Assembly (NCBI GenBank): GCA_017893485.1
Contig: JACEHZ010000372.1
Span: forward strand, 1,302,001 to 1,366,000
DNA: 64,000 nucleotides
DNA from: Hemerocallis citrina
Taxonomy: Eukaryota > Streptophyta > Magnoliopsida > Asparagales > Asphodelaceae
Reading direction: 5' to 3'
Positions 20,975 to 32,472 of this stretch are shown piece by piece. Each line of letters starts with the position of its first letter. Position 1 is the first letter of the stretch. The position numbers and the translations under genes are program-made. The notes beneath the pieces were generated by a model, which saw only the letters and a list, made by a program, of their open reading frames with translations, did not search any database and was not told where the DNA came from.

Positions 20975-21913
20975 ATATCTAGTTCCACAAAAGAACTTAG
21001 TACGATTCAAAATTAGCGTAGAAAAAATGTAATGCAAACATCACAATTGAGTTTCTTTGACAAATTAAAGAATAAGAACTATTATAGTTTCTGCATAAGA
21101 ACTATACTATGTTTCATATTGGAATGATAGAATGGTCAAATCAATTATGGTTAAATTCAGAATCATCAAAATTGGAATGATACATGAATCCATAAAAGAG
21201 ATATATCATCAAAATTGGAATGATACAACGACAATTTTAAACATCGGAAACACATCGACAACTTTTCATACTTTCTTTTTGGAATAATGAGATGATTATA
21301 AGTAAATTATGAGAATATATAGCATTATCAAAATTGGAATGAAATTATATATTAACAAATTTTACATTGAACTTTTCAAATTATCTAAAGCATGTCAACT
21401 GCCTAAAATTGATGCTTAAGTTTGAACTTCTCTATGGCTCCAATTAGATTCTAAATTTCAAAACAACTAGGATATTAAAGCTTTTGACTCAGTAGCTTTT
21501 AACTCCATTTTTCCACAGTTTTGATAATCAGATCACTTTCAAGTCTCTTAGCAAAAGCATTAACCATACTTTGTATCAATTGCACTTAGTCTATGAGAAA
21601 GTTCAACTAAGCTTCTTTTAACCTTAATGTACTCCTCTTACTATTATAAAGTGAGTTATGAGCTACAGTATATTGTAACGTGTTAGTCGACGGATAATAT
21701 TTGAAAGTTACTTAAACTTCTCAGTAGATGACTAGCAACAAGTCATTCAATCCACTCAGCATCTTTCCCTGCAAATGATAACACATAGAGGCCTGATTTC
21801 ATTGATGATAGTACAATGCCTATTTATTTTTTGATTTCATAACATTTATGTTTCTCATAGTGTAAACACATATCCACTAGTTATTGACTTTCACTAAATT
21901 TTAAGCACTATAA

Positions 21914-22488
21914 GAGCATCCACATTCATGATTGTTAAAAAATGGATAAATGCATATTTACATATAGCATTTTGCCTGTTTGTTGCAGTCGTCGAATGGT
22001 ATTTTATAGAAATTTAATTTAAAATAATAAAAATCCCCAATCAGACGGAGTTTGAAGTTGTGTCTAAGGAAATTAATTATTTTTTAATTGGTAGACGGAA
22101 CTTCACTTTGCTGCGAAAGAAAAAAAAATACAAAAATGGTCAAACGACACTTCACTTGCCGTCCCGGTTTTAGGGGGGCCTCGGACAGAAAGTGAAGTTC
22201 CGCCCGACAATTTTTTTTTTTTTGGGGGTTTTTTATTACAGTTTATTAATTTTTTTTGTGAGGGACGAAAAGTGAAGTTGTGTCGGAGAAATAAAAAATA
22301 AATTTTTTTCGTGGGACGGAAAGTGAAGTAGCGTCCTGTATAATATGCATTACTCTCAAATCCACTCTCATTTATAGCAATCTACTATCGCTATTTATGC
22401 ATAAAATGCATAAATAGCAAACGACTGCAACTGGCTGTTTGCTATAAAATGCATTTTATGCATAAATAGCACACGACTGTGGATGCTC
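21914..22488. mobile_element. Tourist-like (PIF/Harbinger) element with palindrome array
   Basis: Terminal inverted repeats GAGCATCCACA / TGTGGATGCTC are flanked by TAA at 21911-21913 and 22489-22491, as expected for PIF/Harbinger insertions. Inside lie about six degenerate copies of a motif around GACGGAACTTCACTTT and its complement (22040-22335), separated by A or T runs. The right subterminal part has hairpins around TTATGCATAAAATGCATAAA. The ends are homologous to the element at 47044-47875. There is no coding capacity. Confidence 0.75.
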
Positions 22489-23019
22489 TAATGCATCAGA
22501 TTATCCATTCAATGCTGAAAGATGACTAGAGTAGTACAAAATAAACTCTTGAGTACCTCTTGATTATCTCATTACCCTCTTAGGGCACTCCAATGTGTAT
22601 TAATAGGACTACTAGTGAATCTGCATATCATACCTAGCTCAAAGGTTATGTCTGTTAGTGTAGATCTTTGTATATATGAGACTTTCAATAAGTTTAGAAT
22701 GATCCAACTATATCACAGTTGCACCATCTTATGTGTCAACCTTTTATCATAAACATAAGATGTTTTGAAATACACTTTCAATCACTATACTATATCCCCA
22801 CTTTTGAAAAAAGTTCTTGATTAAATGAGTTTGACTAAGGGTTATCCATTGCCAACCGAAACTCACCCTTATACCTAATATGGTGTCCACAACACCTAGG
22901 TGTTTCATGCTGAATTCTTTGGATAGCAGAGTTTTAACTCCATTTATAATAGAGACGTCACTTTCAACAACAAGCATGTCAACAATAAACAGGTAAATAA
23001 TAGTCATTATATTTGACAC
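22480..23019 (-). pseudogene. Ty1/copia reverse transcriptase / RNase H remnant
   Basis: On the minus strand, 22747-23019 matches the copia RT region around the catalytic site: IYLFIVDMLVVESD corresponds to the usual YVDDML motif but has lost the second Asp, and FSMKHLGVVDTILGIRV matches the F-x-M-K-D-L-G-x-x-x-x-I-L-G block. A trace of the RNase H connection (THWSAL) lies near 22590. The reading frame is lost between them. It belongs to the element whose 3' LTR is at 18622-18915. Confidence 0.7.
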
Positions 23020-25851
23020 ACCACAAAGTTAAATGTATTGATATGAATTACTTGATTCAAATACTATGCTCTTTAGGAAATTTGTTAAATTCTTTATCTG
23101 ACAGCTATAATACATAATTTAAAATTATACATTTAACTTTGATGAACACATCTTCAAAGAACTTTGCAAATTTAGATTCTACTAAACATAAATTAGATAG
23201 ATCCAACTGTCTATAGAACCACATTCTGCACTTTCTAAGTACACACAAATATTTTTTATAGGTCTTATTTTAGGCCTTCTAGGATTATGTATTCTAATAA
23301 ATATATCACACCACATGTTTTCACTTGAACAAAATTATTTGTGTTTTCATGTCGTTAATCTGCAAAGTATAAGTAATTTAGAGTGTAGTAACATATTAGG
23401 AATATGATTAATAATACAACAACACTCATAGTTACACAAAGTCAAACAACGATCAATAATATAAAATTCAACATTTCACTAGTGTTTGATTCTAAATTTT
23501 ATCAATACCGTTTTGACTGTTGTAAATAGAGTGCACTAGAGATTATGCCAAATGCAACTTCTCTAAAATTATTAATATATATCCACCACCTCTATCAAAT
23601 CTGAAACTTTTTGATCTTAGCATTTAACTGGATTTCAGTTCATTAAAATAACAAGTCTTCATTCTTCATATATGTATGACAAACCTCTAATAATCATCTA
23701 CAAAAGTGATTAAATACTTCTGAACAACCATTGTCTCATCTAGTCACAAAGGTACTGAGATCATAAATATCAGAATGGGTTGACTAAAAAGATTGTGTAC
23801 TCCTAGATACCATACTGAATAGTTTTCTAGTGATCATAATCTGAGCACAAATTTCACATTTGTCATAATTTAATGAGATGTCATTTAGCAGAGTTATGAG
23901 TGTTCAATAAGAGTAAATAATTTAATATACAGTTCACATGTCCTAACCTATTATGTCATGTTCAAGAACAACACAAATTAGAACGACTATTATCAATTGC
24001 TTCGTTTGTTAAACTCAACTTACACATGCCGTTGAGTATGATCTGCACATTATGAAATAGTAACAATATGAGTTAATACAAAATTACTCAACTACATTTA
24101 ACAAAGCTATTTGCTTTCTAGCGTGGTTCTAACAATGTCCATATGCTCAAACACATTGAGCGAAGAGTTCTTTCCTTTATTCGTTCTTCATCATCTTCAT
24201 AACGCTAAACGAGATAATGTCTAATATTTTATAATTCAATTTTGCACACACTACACATTGAACGAGAAAGAACAAAACAACGTAACTAATGGAGTCAATA
24301 TCCTGTATTACGAGATGCTCTCACCTAAGTTACAGACATTTATTTTAGATCTTATACAATAATCTTTATTAGGGAAGCAAATATATAATCTCACACAAAT
24401 TGCAAACGATGGGTTTGTTAATATATATCTATACACATAGTATGACAAGGAACACTTGACAATCCTAAACACGCTAGTTTTCAATATGAGACAAATTATG
24501 ATCTAAAACTCCCAACCATGTGATCAAACACACGGAACGTCAACATATTCATCACATAAAAATACTGAAAAAGGATTAGAGTAGATCATACTAACACTTC
24601 AAGTTAGAAGTGTTTTTCAAATTCGATGGAGAAGCCTGCGTAGTGCAGACTTATTCTACCGTGATGCAAATCCACCGTCTCCAACTCACAGTTTTGCAGG
24701 CAACTTTGAAGTTCCTACATTCATCAAATTGTTAAAGATTAGCCAAATAAACTGTAGAACTCCGTATTTTCAAATATTATTTTTTATATTTGAAAATGAA
24801 TTTAAATTTATTTTTGGGGATTTAATGAATATTATCAGAAAATTTATCTTTGTACACGTGCAAAACACGTGCAAATGCTTTTATGAGAAGTGTGAAAATT
24901 TAGTTTTTCTTTATGAAAAATCTTTATCTAATATTTGAGATTTAATTAGTATTTTTTCAGATTTTTCTGAAATTTATTGGAGCTATTTGCAATTTTTGAG
25001 AAAGGAAGGACCTTTTTGTAAAATTGACAATTTTAAGGGTTAAAGTGCAAAATGAGATTTCTGGACGTTTTGATCAGTATCAATTGAGATTTAGAAGTAT
25101 ATTTTCTCTTAAGTCCCAATTTAAATAAATTTTGATGGAATTTTCAAGAATAGAATCATATGTACAAGTTGTATTTTAGAAAGGATTGTTTTACAAAATT
25201 GGGTAAAACCCTAAATCTACTATCCGGCATATTTAAAGGAAATTTCTCCAGCCGTCATTGAGAATATACAGAATTTTGAGATCTTGCTTTGGTGGAGGAA
25301 GTTTTTCGTGGATCTTCTCTAAATCAAGGTGAGTGACATTTGTTTGTGTTGTGGCTTGATTTTGTGAATGATATGACATTGTTTGTTTTGATTTATGTGA
25401 ATGACGTCGTTTAGCTTTATTTTGTCTTATGAATGATATGATCCTCGTATTGTGATGTGAATGTATAAGAACCATTGTTATTGTTGGACCATATTTGTGG
25501 AACTTATGGATATTGAGTAGATCTTGAGTTATGAAATTATATTGTTTGAAAGCATGTTAAGAATTGATCACGGTTGGGATCGGATGGTGAATATCTGGAT
25601 CTGGAATATACAAATCAGATTTTGAACTTAGTTGTGAAAGGAATTAGTTGTGAGAAACCCTAATGGAAAGATTAGTGATTATGGATCTTGAGAATTGAAT
25701 TTCGACATTTGGGTGATTGAGGAATGTATCCTTGATGGAGATTAATTGAGGTTGATTATTTTGCCTGAGAACGAACTATATTACGTGAACAATGAATCTT
25801 TAGAACTCCAGTTTGGATTTTGTATTTAGACCTAAAATAAGAGAACTGTAG

Positions 25852-26182
25852 GCCGACAGTCGACTGGCCATCTATGCAGTCGACTGGTACGACTCTACTG
25901 ATGCACCTTCAGTCCTTGGAAAAGCGTTCTGGATAGTCGACTTGACTCTTAGCAGTCGACTGATCCACTGAGATTTATTTTTGTAAAATGTGTTCTGGAC
26001 AGTCGACCTAGACTACTGTCAGTCGACTGGTCTACTGAGAAATATTTTGTTCAGTCCTTTTCGGGACAGTCGACCATTAATTTTTTTAAGTCGACTGTTA
26101 TGACTTAGTTTATTTTTCATAAAATTTTGGATATTTGATCTCTGGACAGGCGACTGGTCTACGTTACAGTCGACTGGTACTG
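25852..26182. repeat. Cluster of paired AGTCGACT palindromes in the 5' LTR
   Basis: About ten copies of CAGTCGACTG or a near form, arranged as five pairs with 18-26 bp between partners (25854/25880, 25935/25953, 26000/26020, 26065/26091, 26147/26170). The 3' LTR repeats the cluster at about 33572-33902. Confidence 0.8.
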
Positions 26183-26237
26183 ATGGATCTTTGTAATCTT
26201 TAAGTGTTATTTCGAATGATTGGTTTTCAGATTATTC

Positions 26238-26352
26238 AGTCTACATTTGATCTTTGGTTCAGTATTTGATTTTGAGATATTCAGTATTTGATTTTGAGAT
26301 ATTCAGTATTTGATTTTGAGGTATTCAGTTATGAATATGATTTTGAGATATT
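26238..26352. repeat. 22-bp tandem repeat in the LTR
   Basis: The unit TTCAGTATTTGATTTTGAGA recurs three to four times with a degenerate last copy. The same block is in the 3' LTR at about 33958-34072. Confidence 0.75.
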
Positions 26353-26629
26353 CAGTTGAGCCACTCTTATTGGTGGAATTTGTTTAGACTTTTGAGTTTG
26401 AGTCTCTAGAGGTAGGTGACCCTAGTATACCGGTGTTGAGATATTTGTTGAGTTATTTTGTTGAGGCCCGTTGAGGCATTTCAGTTATTGAGTTTTGAGT
26501 TATCCCGGTAGGGTACACCGACTCTAGGAGATTTTGTTGAGTAATTCAGTAACCCAAAAACAATAAGGACATGCATTAGTAGTGTTATGACGAATGGGAA
26601 CATGAGTTATGCACCTCAGTATGACTTTA

Positions 26630-26905
26630 GATGCGAGACTTAATCTCCTGAATTATCCAAGTAATTTACTTGAGATGTGAGACTTATCTCCGGAATTATC
26701 CAGGTAGATTACCTGAGATGTGAGATATTTCTCCAGAATTATCCAGGTAATTACTTGAGATGTGGGATTGATCTCCGGAATAATCAAGGTCGAGGCGACA
26801 CTTGTGGGGTATTCATGTGATAATGCATTTATGTCTAGATGTGAGATGATCTCCGGAATTATCCAAGTGGTCACTTGAGAGGTGGGATCAATCACGGAAT
26901 TATCG
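26630..26905. repeat. ~43-bp tandem repeat in the LTR
   Basis: Four to five diverged units with the core TCTCCGGAATTATCCAGGTA and the joint TTACTTGAGATGTGAGA. Also at about 34350-34625. It produces a spurious minus-strand frame. Confidence 0.75.
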
Positions 26906-27516
26906 GACATGGGCTAATCCTCATAGTCTATCTTTATCTCTTAGTAATCATCGTAGTCTGCATATAGCATTTGTGTTTTCTTGACTCCTTTTCATGCCTT
27001 TGGTTTTTCTGATTTCCACACTTAACATTTGGTTTTCGTATCACCTGTTTTCACTTCTTGTTACTTCTTATTTTGGTATATTTGGTTTACTACCTTTTGT
27101 TGAGAATATTATGATTTATGTTCATTTATGTTGTTTGTTTGATTTTATGTCACTCACACCATTTATGGCTGACCCCGTTAGTTTTGGGGGTTAGGGACTC
27201 TCTCTAGCCTCACATATTGAAGGTTAATGCTTAGAGTTGGAGATGGAATGCTTAAGTTGGTTTTGAGACATATTTGACACATAAGAGATTTGTGTACATT
27301 TGTATTAGTTGTGTTGAGACAAATTGGTATTGTAAATAAAGAAAATTATGAGTTGAGTTTCTTTGAATTCCGCTGTGATTTGTAATAATTGTTGTAATAA
27401 AAGTTGAAAACTTTAGTGGTGTTGTTTGTGTTATTATTACAATTGAAGTGGATTGCTGGGAATGTGCCACGTATTTTCTAAGCTCTTATATTAGAAATTC
27501 GGGGCGCTACAGAAAT

Positions 27517-27528
27517 TGGTATCAGAGC
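27517..27528 (+). promoter_or_regulatory. Chromovirus primer binding site (initiator tRNA-Met type)
   Basis: TGGTATCAGAGC five bases after the 5' LTR matches the complement of the 3' end of plant initiator tRNA-Met, the common primer of chromoviruses. Confidence 0.9.
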
Positions 27529-27750
27529 AACGCTTCAATAGTAATACTAAACATGACAAAAAAAAATAACCTAGGTGTGGACACTAGAGGGTGTGTACCT
27601 AGGTGTGGACATTAAAGAGTGAGTATCACATAGAATTGAATATGATGTTTTACCTTTGGGATTCAACTGAGATTTTGCCAAAGGTTATTGATGTGAGTTT
27701 GAATTGTGTGTGTGATGCTCTAACTTTTCCCTCGTTTTGCAGTATTCAAA

Positions 27751-28842
27751 ATGGTTGCACCCAGGGGCAGGAATGGTGGCAATAATGAGGATGGATCTGG
27801 TAGTTCTCAGGGAACGGGAATTGACCTCGAAGCTGAGTTTGCCAAAGTATATCAGACGTTGAATACGCTGATGGCACTCAATGTGGCGCAGCAGCAAGCG
27901 CTGCAGCAGAATCCGCAGTCGAATCACGGAGCCGGGCATGGATTGGTGAACGCCGATCCTATTAAGCAGATTGAATCCTTTAAGAGGATGAGGCCACCAG
28001 TCATTGAGGGGCAAGCTGATCCAACAGCAGCAGATGATTGGATTCGGAAGATAGAGACAATCTTCAAGGTATCGGAGACTCCAGTAGCCAGCAAGGTGAA
28101 GTTAGCGTCGATGCAGCTTGAGAAGGACGCGGGTGTTTGGTGGGAATCAGTGAAAAGGGCTCTGGGAGATCAGCAGTTGACTTGGGAAGCTTTTCTGGAG
28201 GAGTTCAGGGTTCGCTTCTTTCCTCTAGATGTTTAGGAGAAGAAGGTGACCGGGTTCATGAACCTTCAGCAGGGCAGCATGACCGTGCGGGAGTATGTGA
28301 CCAAATTTGCTCAACTTTCGAGGTATGCACCAGAGCTGGTCGTGGACGAAGCGAAGAAGGCCAAAAAGTTTGAGCAGGGCTTGAGGCCAAACTTGAGGTC
28401 GAGGATGGTTCCGTTGGGTATCAGGAGATTCGAGAAGCTGGTCAGGAGGGCAGCTATGACTGTGGAGGATATGGACCAATTTCAGAATAAACAAGATACA
28501 TGGAACCGGAACAAGAGGCCAGCATCGGGCCATAGTGGGAAGGGATTCCCCGCGAAGCAGGCCAAGTTCAGTGGACCGGTGCAGAAGGCACCTGCAGCTC
28601 AGGGAGTGACCTGCTACTACTGCAAGGAGGCAGGGCATTACAGGTCAGCATGTCCGAAGTTGGCAGAGCATATTTGTTCCCAGTGTGGGCAGACAGGACA
28701 TTCTAAGCCCCATTGTCCACAACTGAAGAAGGATGGTTCAGGTGGGAGCAAAATCCAGAAGAGGCAAGGGCGAGTATTTGCATTAACCGAGGAGGACGCG
28801 GGTAACTCGGAAAATGTAATACAGGGTATGCAAGAATTTTGA
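27751..28842 (+). pseudogene. gag: Chromovirus gag
   Basis: Capsid/nucleocapsid protein. The start is the ATG at 27751, in the context of a basic N-terminus (APRGRNGG). A retrotransposon gag domain spans about 27950-28450 (ADDWIRKIE, VWWESVKRAL). It is followed by two intact C-x2-C-x4-H-x4-C zinc knuckles, CYYCKEAGHYRSAC (about 28612) and CSQCGQTGHSKPHC (about 28674). One in-frame TAG at 28234-28236 breaks the frame, which otherwise continues to TGA at 28840-28842. That TGA lies 15 bases inside the proposed intron (28826-28922), so unspliced RNA would give Gag and spliced RNA would run into the protease frame. Confidence 0.9.
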
Positions 28843-28922
28843 ATTTTATTTTGAATCAATGTAATGAATAAAACCTTTATTTGAGAACAATTTAAGATTG
28901 AGTATCATTCTTATTGTAACAG
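28826..28922 (+). other. Likely spliceosomal intron between gag and protease
   Basis: A 97-bp very AT-rich segment begins GTATGC and ends TTGTAACAG. Removing it joins the gag frame (phase 1) to the protease-RT frame without a break. Left in, it ends Gag with TGA at 28840. Size, base composition and splice sites fit a plant intron. Confidence 0.65.
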
Positions 28923-30331
28923 GAGTTGTTTTAATAAATGGAATAAAGGCAAAGGTTTTGTTTGACACTGGTTCATCGCACACTTTTGTATCGCCAAATT
29001 TTGCAAGGATCTTAGGTTTGGAACCTAAATTATTTCCAGGCAGGGTTTTGTCGGTGGCAACGCCGTCAGGTGAGGAGTTGATTGCGGATCGATATTACGA
29101 GGGCTGTGATATCGAGATTGGTGGGAGGATGTTCGGCATCGACTTGATCGAGCTACAGGTGTTGGGTGTGGATGTCATCGTGGGCATCGATTGGATGGCA
29201 ATATATGATGCCACAATTGATTGCAAGCAGAAGGAGGTGTTGGTGAAAGCACCAGGTGGACCTGCAGTGACTTTCCAGGGCAAGAAGAAGATTCCTAAGA
29301 TAGCGGCAATTGTATCTAGGATGGCAATTTCAGATGAAGTCAAGGGCATTCTAGTTGTTCGAAAATTTCCTCAGGTGTTCTTGGATGATTTTCCAGGATT
29401 ACCGCCGCAGAGAGATGTGGAGTTTGGCATCAATGTTCAGCTGGAGAGTGCGCCGATTTCCAAGGCTCCGTACAGGATGGCACCTGTAGAGCAAGATGAG
29501 GTAAAGAAGCAGATTGAGGAGCTGTTGAGCAAGGGGCTTATCAGGCCGAGTTCTTCTCCGTGGGGAGCGCCAGTGTTGTTGGTCAAGAAGAAGGATGGGT
29601 CAATGAGAATGTGCATTGACTATCGGGAGTTGAATAAGGTGACTATTCAGAACAAGTATCCGTTGCCGCGAATTGATGATTTGTTCGACAGGCTTCGAGG
29701 AGCAGCTGTATTTTCGAAGATTGACTTGAGGTCAGGGTATCATCAGGTACGAGTCAAGGAGGAAGATGTGAGTAAGACAGCGTTCAGGACTCGTCATGAG
29801 CTGTATGAGTTTCTGGTAATGCCATTCGGGTTGACGAATGCGCCGGCAGTTTTCATAGATATGATGAATCATGTTTTGAGGCCATTTATTGACTCCTTCG
29901 TAGTGGTTTTCATCGATGACATTTTGGTGTATTCGAAGTCGGAGGAGGAGCATTCTACGCACTTGACAGCGGTATTGCAGAAATTGCAGGAGCATAGCTT
30001 GTATGCCAAGTTGTCGAAGTGTGAGTTTTGGAAGTCTGAGGTAGCTTTCCTTGGGCATATTCTTTCTAAGGAGGGAGTAGCTACTGATCCCCAGAAAGTT
30101 GCAGCAGTGAAGGATTGGCCCAGGCCAACGTCCGTGAAGGAAGTCAGAAGTTTCTTGGGTTTAGCTGGATACTACAGGAGATTTATTCAGGGTTATTCTC
30201 AGATTGCAGTTCCATTGACAGGTTTGACCCGGAAGAGTGTGGCATTTGTGTGGACAGATAAGTGCGAGGAGAGTTTCCTTAAGTTAAAGGAAAGGTTGAC
30301 TACTGCACCCGCAAGCAGGGAAAGATTATGA
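28923..30331 (+). pseudogene. pol: Chromovirus pol, protease and reverse transcriptase
   Basis: Begins after the proposed splice acceptor. The aspartic protease has the classical D-T-G-S in [11 protein letters not shown] (about 28950) and the second conserved block VIVGIDWM (about 29177). The RT shows [19 protein letters not shown], the [10 protein letters not shown] block and the catalytic F-I-D-D in [11 protein letters not shown] (about 29908). The frame runs open to 30331, where a short deletion just after LTTAP (near 30310) shifts it; RNase H follows in another frame. Upstream AUGs at 28886-28898 fall inside the intron, so they are not used as the start here. Confidence 0.9.
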
Positions 30332-32222
30332 TATCTACAGTGATGCGTCTCTCAGAGGTTTGGGATGTGTCTTGATGCAAGAAGGCAAGGTCATTGCTTA
30401 TGGTTCGAGGCAGTTGCGTCCACATGAGAAGAATTATCCGACGCATGATTTGGAGCTAGCAGCTATCATTTATGCCTTGAAGTTGTGGAGGCACTATGTC
30501 TATGGTGAGAAGGTCAGCATGTACACCGACCACAAGAGTCTGAAGTACATTTATCAGCAGAGAGATCTAAATCTTCGGCAGAGAAGGTGGTTGGAAGTAT
30601 TGGAAGACATTCATCCCGAGATCAAGTATCATCCGGGCAAGGCGAATGTGGTGGCTGATGGACTTAGCAGGAAGAGTAGTTTATCGAGTTTGATCACTAC
30701 TCGCAGGGAGTTGGCAGTAGAGATCGATCAGGCAGGTATCGAGGTGGTACTGTAAGGTTTAGGGGCATCTTTGGCTCAGTTGAGGTTGCAGCCGTCCTTG
30801 AGAGAGAGGATTGTGGAAGGTCAGAGATCAGATTCAGAGATTTAGAGGATGTTGCAACAGGTTTCAGAAGGCAAGCTGTCAGAGTTTCGTGTCTAAGATA
30901 GAGTTCTTTGGATGGGTGAGAGATTGTGTGTTCCAGATAATACAGATTTGAGAGAGAGTATCTTGCAAGAAGCACACAGTACATTGTTGTCAGTTCATCC
31001 AGGAGGCACGAAGATGTACAGAGACATCAAACAGCATTTTTGGTGGTCTGGTATGAAGAGGGATGTAGCAGATTTTGTGGCAAGGTGTCTGACTTGTCAG
31101 CAGATCAAAGCGGAAAATCAGAGACCCGGAGGTTTGTTACAGCCGTTACCCATTCCGGAGTGGAAGTGGGAGAATATCAGTATGGATTTCATCACAGGAT
31201 TGCCGAGGAGTTCGAAGGGCAATGACTCGATTTGGGTTGTTGTGGACCATTTGACTAAGTCGGCACACTTTCTAGCCATGAAGATTACTTGGTCGATGGA
31301 GAAATTGGCTGAGTTGTACATTGGGGAAATTGTGAAACTTCATGGAGTTCCTGTGTCGATTGTATCCGACAGAGATCCGAGGTTTACTTCAAGGTTTTGG
31401 AAGAGCCTACAAGCAGCTTTAGGCACCAGAACTGATTTCAGTACCGCTTTTCATCCACAGACATATGGTCAGACGGAGAGGGTGAATCGAGTGCTGGAAG
31501 ATATGTTGAGGGCTTGAGTTATGGATTTCAGTGGTAGTTGGGAGAGATACTTGGCATTGGTTGAGTTTGCTTATAACAACAGTTACCATGCAAGTATTGG
31601 GATGGCACCGTATGAGGCTTTGTACGGGTGGAGGTGCAGGACACCTGTTTGTTGGTATGAGGTTGGCGAGAGGCAGATGTATGGTCCTGAGATCGTACAG
31701 CAGATGTCAGAGCAGATTGAGCTGATTCGTAAGAGGATGGTTGAGGCTCAGAGTCGGCAGAAGAGTTATGCTGATACTCGACGAAGAGACTTGGAGTTTG
31801 AGGTTAGGGATTCAGTTTTCCTCAAGGTTTCTCCGACCAAGGGAGTGATCAGGTTCGGTAAGGGTGGCAAGTTGGGGCCAAGGTATATTGGGCCATACAG
31901 GATCATGGAGCGGATTGGCAAGACCGCTTATAGATTGAAGCTTCTAGAGGAATTGGCACAGGTGCATGATGTGTTTCACGTGTCATTGTTGAGGAAGTAT
32001 GTGCCAGATCGGAATCATCAGTTGGTAGAGGTTCCTGAAGATCTACAGGTGAACTTGAGTTATAAGGAACAGCCTGTCGAGATCGTTGACCGTAGAGAGA
32101 AAGTTCTGAGGAGCAAGGTGATACCTATGGTCAAGGTGTTGTGGAGGAATCAACAGTTCGAGGAGGCTACTTGGGAGCCCGAGGACCGCATGCAGAAGGA
32201 TTTCCCTGAACTGTTTGTATGA
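30332..32222 (+). pseudogene. pol: Chromovirus pol, RNase H, integrase and chromodomain
   Basis: The RNase H retains its catalytic form ([22 protein letters not shown]). The integrase has [17 protein letters not shown] and CLTCQQ of the zinc region, then Asp in MDFITGLP, Asp in VSDRDPRF and Glu in GQTERVNR. The C-terminal chromodomain (VKVLWRNQQFEEATWEPE, about 32130-32190) would direct integration to modified chromatin. After the frameshift near 30310 everything is in one frame, interrupted by TAA 30753-30755, TAG 30843-30845, TAA 30894-30896 and TGA 31515-31517. The natural stop is TGA at 32220-32222. It cannot make a working integrase. Confidence 0.9.
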
Positions 32223-32457
32223 GTGTACCTCTATTATGTGATTGTGATTCTTCAGAATGATAATACTTTGGTTTGAGTAGTATTTCTCTTAGTTTGATTG
32301 AATCGACATATGCAATTGTTTGAACTATGTTTCTGTTATAAGATATTGATTTCCTTGTTGACATATTGTTTGGACTATGTTCTATTTATGAGATATTATT
32401 TTTTTTGATAATATGTTGTTTGGACTCATTAGTCGTAGTTCTGAGGACAGAACTTTT

Positions 32458-32472
32458 CTAAGGAGGGAGTGA
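32458..32472 (+). promoter_or_regulatory. Chromovirus polypurine tract
   Basis: TAAGGAGGGAGTGA immediately before the 3' LTR. Confidence 0.75.

Larger units (their letters stand above)
18916..24752 (-). mobile_element. Degenerate internal region of a minus-strand Ty1/copia element
   Basis: AT-rich sequence between the copia LTR and the chromovirus. RT and RNase H remnants at 22480-23019 show the orientation. Other insertions sit inside it: a possible LTR (19513-20974) and a Tourist-like element (21914-22488). Short direct repeats of CATCAAAATTGGAATGATA occur near 21168, 21208 and 21325. From 23020 to 24752 I see only AT-rich decayed sequence with no dependable gene. Confidence 0.5.
24753..27511 (+). 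repeat. Chromovirus 5' LTR
   Basis: Starts TGTAGAAC and ends GGGGCGCTACA. It contains three internal repeat structures listed separately: paired GTCGAC palindromes, a 22-bp repeat and a ~43-bp repeat. Confidence 0.95.

Noticed and set aside
28898..28925. ATG at 28898 as the natural start of pol
   Set aside because: It falls within the proposed intron. Its first residues do not resemble protease, while similarity begins just after the splice acceptor.
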